From Symsagittifera roscoffensis (lineage: Eukaryota; Xenacoelomorpha; Acoela; Convolutidae), in NCBI RefSeq assembly GCF_963678635.1, contig NC_087071.1, positions 41,371,797-41,435,796 of the forward strand: a stretch of 64,000 bases of DNA, in the 5' to 3' direction. Under the pieces are notes generated by a model. The model was not told the origin of the DNA. It saw only the letters and a program-made list of their open reading frames with translations, and ran no database searches. This document shows positions 57,311 to 64,000 of the stretch, in pieces. The translations under genes were made by a program, and so were the position numbers. How positions within the stretch are numbered: position 1 is the stretch's first letter; each line of letters opens with the position of its first letter.

Positions 57311-57999
57311 ATAATACTTTGATCCAAATTGGTGCATTAGGGAAATATAAATTCTGATCCGGAGTGTCCTTTCGTATTTAAGGTGTGGGAAGTGTTGAAT
57401 GCGATTAACATCATACTTAAAGGAAGACATGGTATTTTAAAATCAGGTGTTTGATAATCTAGAATGTCTGTGTTTTAATTTATGGTGGTGTTATTAAATT
57501 TTCTGAAGTATCTAAGGAGTGTTTTGTTTCCTAAGATTGTGGTATCAGCTTTTGTTGGCTTCGTTTTATATTTAAGACATGATTTGAGTTGTGTAATGAC
57601 GGGATCAAGGTTTTGGTATTTCTGTAATAATTCTAGTGCAATTTTTTCTGTTGTTGGTATAAAAATGTTTGATAGGGGTATTGTATCAAATGGTTCATGA
57701 AGATTAAAAACTTGATTTATTGTGTATTTTGAATCATTTGATAACGGTCCTGATAAAATTATTGTATCAGTTAGATTTTCCTTTTCTATTAAGGGAATTG
57801 GGTCCTTTTTATGTGGTTGTTGTTTAATTTTTTTTTGTTAAGTCTTCTTTTTGATCCGTTGTGAATATGGTATCGGCTTGAATATAGATGTGCTGAACAA
57901 CTAAACTTCATAATGGTTGCTTTGACAATCTAAATAGAGTGGAAAATGTTATAGATGATTAAACTGTGATTGTTCTATGTCAGTTTTTACTGCGTATTT

Positions 58000-58467
58000 T
58001 TATTCTAATCGTGGTGAAGTTTCATCTTTGGCGAGATTAAATTTTATATTTCGTGGTATTTCATGTGTTGTTTTTCTTGTTAATAGATCAGGTGGTGTAT
58101 TTCTACAAAGAGTATCAGGTAGTGCAAGGTTTTTTCCTGCTGTCCATACTATGTGTAAGTTTGGAAGTTTCATTAAAGTTAGTTGAAATCTATAAACTCG
58201 ATGGTTTGGATTTGATTTTTGTGTAAAAAGAAATATGATAGGTTTATGGTCTGTAAACAAAACTGTTGGATGTTTGGATCCATGTATCAAAAGTTCATAT
58301 TCTGTTAAGGTGTGTATGATAGCTGAGCACTCTCTCATAAGGGTAGAGAGTCGTAACTCAACTTGTGTAAATAGGCGAGAGTTTGCTGATATAAGATTCA
58401 TTTTGTTTGTTCCATTGTGGGATTGTAAAAATGCTGCTCCGATGCCAAAATTTGAAGCATCGCACAT
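58000..58467 (-). pseudogene. RNase H domain remnant
   Basis: The 155-codon open frame begins MCDASNFGIGAAFLQ with the first catalytic Asp and has LMRECSAIIHTLTEYELLIH with the Glu. VLFTDHKPIIFLFTQ supplies the second Asp. VWTAGKNLALPDTLCRNTPP is the linker towards integrase. This part is intact, but it is separated from the RT by frame breaks. It would remove RNA from the RNA-DNA hybrid. Confidence 0.8.
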
Positions 58468-58623
58468 TGCTTAAAATGGTTGATATGGATCTGGGTTTGT
58501 GTTTTAAGTTTGTTCAATGAGAAGTTTGTTGATTTCTTTAAATCGTGTTTGATGTTCTGTTGTCCAATCAAAGTTATTTTGTTGTAAAGTTATTTCATTT
58601 GTATACGTATTTACTTAAGAATT

Positions 58624-59551
58624 TTAACATTCCAAAAAATTCTTGGATTTTCTGTTTTTTGTTGGTGGTTGGAGTTTTTGATTTGCATCATTTTGTGATT
58701 TCAAAGGCGTTATAGTGTCTTTTTCTATGATGTGTCCAAGAAATTTTATGCGTGTTAAGAATAAATGAGATTTATCTGGGACTGCTTGCATGTTTTCGTT
58801 CTGTAAAATTTGATGATCTTTTTCTAGCATTATGAACATTTCATCTTTTGTTTGTGATTGCCTTAAAACATCGTCTAAATATGTGATTGCATTTTTACTT
58901 AGTACGAGTGGTCTAAAGGTTTTACTCATGAAAGCTGAAAAAGCTGCTGTTTCTATTGATATGCCATAGTATAATCTGTTGAACTCGTATTGTAGGTTTC
59001 CAATAAGTACTTGTGTTAATCGTTGTGACTGTTCATCTATAGCATTTGATTATATGCACTATTCAAGTCAGCGGTTAAGAAACATTAACCGTTTATTTTT
59101 GTTAAAGTAACTTAGATTGGTTCTATTGGCCAATTACATTTGGTTTCATCAATTAGTGAATTGAGGTATCTAGCATCGAGAACTATTTTCAATGATTCTT
59201 ATTTGGCAAGGATAAATACAGGGTTAATAAAGGTGTTTCCTTTCGGCTGTTCTTCTTTATTTACTGGAGATATAATTTCGTATTGTTCTAGAATGTCAGG
59301 TAGTCTATTGACTTTGTCATGTAAATGATTTGGTTCTTCACTTGCTCTTTGTTTTTGAAAACTGCGTCAGGTTCCAAGGGTAATTGTAGTGGTGAATTTA
59401 TTTTTCCAACGTCAAATTTAGATGTTGCATAAGCTGTTGGATATCTTATAAATAAATCGGCTAATTTTTCAAATTCATTCTGTGTTAATTGGGAGTGTTG
59501 AAAATTGAACATTGTCAAGAATTTTTGTTTTTGTTCTGTATAGTGTGACAT
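58624..59551 (-). pseudogene. Reverse transcriptase remnant
   Basis: The N-terminal part (59551-59288) includes YATSKFDVGKINSPLQLPLE. Broken pieces then read SLKIVLDARYLNSLIDETKC and LTADLNSAYNQM (RT motif A). The frame 58929-58624 keeps the active-site box ITYLDDVL (YLDD codons at 58870-58881) and RIKFLGHIIEKDTITPL. Several stops lie between, some where Lys or Gln would be expected, and at least two frame changes occur. Confidence 0.8.
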
Positions 59552-59698
59552 TGTGAATGTTGGTTTAAAATTTGGTGTTTTTGTGAAATTGTCTGGGTTC
59601 TTTTTTCATTACTTTTATATTTTTTTTGAAAGTTCTTCGTCGAGGAGTAATGATTGACATATATCTAGTAGATCTGGTGAACTTGTTTAATCGGAAGT

Positions 59699-60356
59699 TC
59701 ATAAATATAACCTGAGAGTGGTTTGAGATGTTTTTTTTCCTTTATTATAGATAGGGTAAAATTTTGAAAGGAATGGTGATTGTTTGTTCATTCTTTGGAA
59801 GAATTTAAAAGCGGTGTTTTGCATTTTTGTATATTTATCTTTTATATTACTTTTACTATCTAATATATTAAGAGTTGGTGTATACTTTGCGATGAATTGA
59901 ATTCCAATAATTTTGTGTTTTATATCTCTGACATAGAATATTTGGTTAAATGGTTTAATGAGAATTTTATTTTGTTCCATTGTTTTAGTGGGAACAAGGA
60001 AAAGTTGAAATTTTTCATAATTTGAAGGTTGAGCCTTGTGCTGTTGCTAGGGTTTTGATTTCATTCCAAGTTGGAAATATAATGATATTTGATTCTGCTC
60101 CAGAGTCTTTTAAAAAATCTGTATCAAGGTCTGCTGGTTAAAATTCTTTACTTTTTGGACTTTCAAAAATAAAAGGGATAGTCCAAATTTTTTCTTTTGG
60201 TGGTTCTTTAGGTATATTTTGTTGAATGTGGTTTGTACTAGAACATGGTATTTGTTCTTTTTCAGGTTGTTGTGATGTCGTTACTTCATTAACTATTTGT
60301 TCGATTGGTATGTTAATACTTCTAGGTCTAGTGTGATAATCTAAAAGTAATTCCAA
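59699..60356 (-). pseudogene. Aspartic protease remnant
   Basis: LDTDFLKDSGAESNIIIF contains the retroviral-type aspartic protease box DSGA (codons at 60096-60107). A following frame (59980-59699) reads KIIGIQFIAKYTPTLNILDS. The part before it (60356-60138) is a Pro/Glu-rich linker. The enzyme would cut the element's polyprotein. Frames are interrupted. Confidence 0.65.
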
Positions 60357-60417
60357 GTGGTTTTCTTAAAAATGTGAAAGAAAAATTTGTTCGTAAGTAA
60401 CGGTTTGATAATAATTT

Positions 60418-63357
60418 TTAACTTTTTATCATGTTGACCAAAAGTGTCTTTTCTATATCGCTTTCACTGTCTGTTGATTCACAATTAATGTGATTGAATT
60501 GTAATTCAGTAGTGTCTGTGTTATCAATACCAGGGGTGTCTGAATTTGTTTCTTCAGTTGTTTGTACTTGATTTATTTGTCTCTGATGTTTTGTCTCTGA
60601 TGTTTTGTTACTTCTATATTTGTTATGAGAATCTGGATAACGTGTGTTATTTCTATTGGGTGGTTGAGAGTAGTTTCTTTGTCTTTTGTTATAGTTTGAA
60701 ATCCTATGTTGTGATTTTTCTCGTGAACTATTTTGATAATTGTTGTAATGAGATCTTTGTTGATTTGATCTGTTTTTTGAATAATCTCGTGATCGATTGT
60801 TATAATGTTGATTTCGATTTGTTGAATAGCTTCTGTTCCTAATGTTGGAATAATATCTGTGTCTATTGTTTGATGAGTTTATTGATCTATCCTTTGAATA
60901 ATGCCTATTCATAGGATATGAATGGGAACTGGTAACAAATGAGTAATTATGTCTGTTTGAGTTTGATCGTGAATAATTATTTCGATAATGGGTATTTCTA
61001 CTGTGTGATCGACTATATCATTTTTGTGAGCGATTTCGTGAACTTCTCCTATCCGGTGATCTACCTCTGTAGTTAGATTTATAAGGTGAATGATTTCTTG
61101 AAAGATTTGAGCTGTTTGGTAGTGGTATTCTAGAGCTATTGTTGCTATGAATGTTTTTTTTTGGTAAATTTTGATCTTTTTTGATGTATTGATAGAGTGA
61201 TTTGTTTGGTTCTTTGTAATTTTGTGGTTTACTGTGGCATTTGTGAAAAATTTGTAAGCTGACTTTTTGTGATTTCGTGTTGTTGTAAATAATAGGGTGG
61301 TGGGATTTCATTTTGCATTTTTGTTGGTTGATAATAATCTGTAAACACTGGGTTTTGCCTTAGTATTGGTTGATATGATTGTGTATAGGTTGGGTTTTGC
61401 GTTTGCAATGGTTGGAGATTTTGTGTATTAGCTAGGTTTGGTGAGTAAAAATTTGTATTTTGGGATGCTTGATTTGTCCGTAGTGGTTTCACACGGTATT
61501 CTTGTGTATATGGTGCAAAAAAATCTGGTTGATAATATTCATCTTCATCTGATGATAAATAATTAGATGTATAAGAAGGTGTTTTACGTTTACCATGGTT
61601 TCGTTCATAATTTTTGCTCTGTTGAAAAAATGGATAATTTTCATTTTGATATTGTGAAAGGCGTGGATAGTCATGAGAAATTACAGAGGTTGTCGTTGGT
61701 TGTCGAAAATTTTGTCTCTGTAAAAATAAATGATTTTGGGTATTTGGGCGAAAAGATTTCGATGCTTGTGGTCTATGTAGATAGTTATAATTGTGTTCTG
61801 CAAAGTTATTTCTAGTAAATGTTCTTTGTTTTTGTATTGGTTTGATCATTGGTCTGAATGGTTGGTAGCTCACATATGGGTATCTTGGTTCGATGATGGG
61901 TTTAACTGTAGATTGTAATGCAACCTGTGGTAAGGTTGGATTTTTTGGTCTCGGAGTTGTAAGATTTGGATGTATTGTTGAGATACTTTGTTGTGTTGTT
62001 GTTACTATTGTGGTAACTACTTCTTCATTTGCGGATTGTGATGATGTTTGAATATCATGTTCTGTAGATTCCTAGTTCCATTTAGATTTTCTTGTTTTAT
62101 GACAGTTGAATTTAAACTATTATTTCCTGTTCTATCGGGTAGAAATGAATTATAGTTTAAAGGTGTTGAATCAGTTGTGAGTGGATATACCTTAACTTAT
62201 TCTTTGTTTATGGAAATTGTGCAAGTTGCTTGACTTGAAATATCTGTTGGTATGTTAATGAACATTGGATGAGATCATTCAGAAACCCAAACATAATCTG
62301 ATTCTTCTGCTAAGACTGTATCATCTAAATAATTTTGGGGTCTGAAATTCTTGCTCGCTTGTGAATATAAATCATGATTATGTGTGAAATAATCTATGAT
62401 AAACCATGCTAAGATTTTTCGTAAATAGTTTTTATCGTTTTGTGCAACGTCATTACTGGTTAAATTTTCACGGATTGTATTTAAATAATCGGAAAATATC
62501 GTGATTTCATGTCTTACAATTGTATGTTTTGATGTTTGAACTGGTGAAATTCCTTGGGATTCTTGTTTTTCTGATATAGATAAATAGCTATAAATTAATC
62601 GAAATACTTCATTATTAAAGGTTGAATTTGCTCTTTGTGAACTTTGGTGTTGTATATTTGTTATGTATTCTGTGAATACTTTTGGAAATTTTATATCTAC
62701 GTCATCTGTTTGAAGTAGACACCTACCATGAAATTTACTCGGGTGTCTGTATTTCTATGGTATAGGTTCCGTACTGTTGTGTTAGGTTAAATATTCCTTT
62801 GAGATAGTGGTCGACAATTTGTCTTTTGATTTTACCTCTGGAAATTCTGCTGTGCATGTACTAACTCCTCTTTCAAATAGATTTGCTATTGGATTTTCAC
62901 AAAACTTTGTTTGTCCTCTATCATCAGTGAGGGAAGTAATTATAAATGGGAGGATGGAGTTTTAATTTTCACTTTCTTCAATTTAACTCATTTGTAATTT
63001 TCTATGTATTTTAATGGTTGATTCCAATTGTATAGTCGTACTGGTTTGTTTTTGTATGTGTTTTTTTGTTTTTCGTTTTCTTTGTATTGATGAGTGTGAT
63101 GTGGTTTCTGAGTCAGAAAAATATAATGTATCATTAAATGAGTATTTCTTATTTTTTGAGTCTTTTAATCTATAAAGTTCTTGTAAATGACTTGTTTCTG
63201 ATTCGGAGAATGCGTTTCTTTGTTTTGAAAATCTTTTACATGTAATCTGACTTTGTTTGCCTAAAGTTTTTCGTTTGATTGTTTGTCGTTTGGTTCTAAT
63301 ATATCCTGTTGACTGTTTGTGTGGAGTTATTTTGAGATTATATTTGGAGTAGTGATT
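60418..63357 (-). pseudogene. Gag region remnants
   Basis: From 63357 to about 62260 a nearly open frame with a few stops reads RQTIKRKTLGKQSQITCKRF, DRGQTKFCENPIANLFERGV and FPKVFTEYITNIQHQSSQRA, like a capsid-type helical protein. From 61873 the frame is Gln/Asn/Tyr/Pro-rich (SYQPILRQNPVFTDYYQP). The frames 61311-61018 and 60912-60418 are Arg/Ser/Asn/Tyr-rich (GRSPDRRSSRNRS, YYSNIRNRSYSTNRN), which suggests an RNA-binding tail instead of a classic zinc knuckle. I found no CCHC box. Confidence 0.65.
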
Positions 63358-64000
63358 TTAATGCATTAAACTATTAGTTCATAAGATTTTTTCGGGTTAG
63401 CCTATCTTGGGTCTTGTTGTTTAGGGTTGGAGAGAAAAGCATATATCGATTCCGAAAAATGATTATTACTTTCTCGTGGCTAGTCTAAGTTAAGGTGTTA
63501 ACTTACTTAATCTTACTTAGGGGTTATGGTTGTGTTCAAGGGTTGGAGAATAGTAAACCGATCCGAAAGATTCAGGTATAATTAGAACACAAGAAGTTCA
63601 TTAGATACTATTTTAAAGTTACTAAGTTTAAGTATTATCCTTGCTGATGTAAGAGAGGGGATCAAGTGAAGGATGAATAACCGAAGTTCTTCACTGTTTA
63701 TCCTAATTAGAATGGTTAGTGTGATTGAAAAATTTCTGCAAGTCCTGGGTACGAAAAAGGATTGGGTAGTGAATCGACGTTTGAGGTCGTTAGACACTAT
63801 GCTAACTGTGTGGGGGAGAACAAAATTGTTCTTTTTGATCCAAAGATAAGCCTTGATGATCAAGAAAATAATGATGTAATTTTTAGTTGGGATAAAAATG
63901 AACTGGAGGTCCAAGGAAAACCTTGATGATCTGTTTAGTTTAAAAGGTTTAATTTGGTAAAAGTAAAAATTAGAATAGGCCTTTTTAAAGTAATTTAAAG
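63358..64000. other. Probable leader or LTR of the right-hand retroelement
   Basis: No gene. GGGTTGGAGA and CGATxCCGAAA-type pieces occur twice (about 63424-63460 and 63540-63570), as does GATCCAAxGATAAGCCTTGATG (about 63837 and 63908). It lies on the 5' side of gag, where the LTR and primer-binding site should be, but I could not fix their ends. Confidence 0.4.

Larger units (their letters stand above)
56073..63357 (-). mobile_element. Ty3/gypsy-type retroelement, minus strand, decayed
   Basis: Reading leftwards, the order is gag, aspartic protease, reverse transcriptase, RNase H, integrase, as in Ty3/gypsy elements. The LTRs are not visible; the 5' LTR would lie right of 63357, perhaps beyond the window. 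The protease and RT active-site boxes survive, but the frames carry many stops and the integrase catalytic Glu is replaced. A 200-base N gap interrupts the integrase tail. Base composition and codon use are very AT-rich. The plus-strand Val/Phe/Cys-rich frames here are shadows. Confidence 0.85.

Noticed and set aside
60546..61815. Plus-strand Phe/Val/Cys/Tyr-rich open frames
   Set aside because: Shadows of the Asn/Arg/Gln-rich gag region on the minus strand.

Overview
The window is AT-rich, gene-poor DNA from an animal, most likely an invertebrate. The evidence is GT-AG introns, a split C-type lectin gene, Ty3/gypsy retroelements, Polinton/Maverick-type virus-like relics and many foldback (MITE-like) repeats. 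I see no bacterial-style operons, and the sequence alone does not give me the species. Almost all protein-like sequence here belongs to mobile or virus-like elements broken by stops and frameshifts.

Left part (1-16 kb). An unbroken 305-codon reading frame on the minus strand runs off the left edge. It is followed on its 5' side by a 185-bp tandem repeat and then by about 2.9 kb that carries 22 copies of the heptamer GGAGGGT/ACCCTCC. From about 4.6 to 15.8 kb the plus strand holds a Polinton relic: an unrecognised membrane-type frame, a small basic core-like protein, the major capsid protein, unassigned coding remnants, a zinc-finger segment and a protein-primed DNA polymerase B with two apparent introns. 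Two near-identical GC-rich 50-bp inverted repeats (7541 and 10850) enclose 3.26 kb inside it.

Middle part (16-45 kb). Two exons of a C-type lectin domain gene on the minus strand join perfectly in phase (24297-24435 to 16834). Their 7.5-kb intron holds a 1.18-kb palindromic foldback element, a 451-bp foldback element, a solo-LTR-like piece and a CCCGGG-ended transposon. That transposon carries a second transposon inside it, with a tRNA-Arg-like gene, GAGCGG satellite and poly-G minisatellite. A second, different DNA polymerase B relic lies at 33.2-35.5 kb. Further on are half a copy of the palindromic element reading into a Cys-rich frame (38.2 kb), degenerate minus-strand coding remnants (41.7-43.2 kb) and a 690-bp tandem duplication.

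Right part (45-64 kb). A decayed Ty3/gypsy element with recognisable LTRs and a polypurine tract spans about 45.6-50.15 kb. A palindromic tandem array, a cluster of 200-bp MITEs and further copies of the two foldback families follow. From 56.07 kb towards the right edge lies a second Ty3/gypsy-like element on the minus strand (gag, protease, reverse transcriptase, RNase H, integrase), interrupted by a 200-base assembly gap.

The most unusual items are the two unrelated polymerase B relics, the GGAGGGT-studded region next to the intact left-edge frame, the Pol III-type tRNA-like unit inside a nested transposon, and the palindromic element family, one copy of which supplies the end of a Cys-rich frame.
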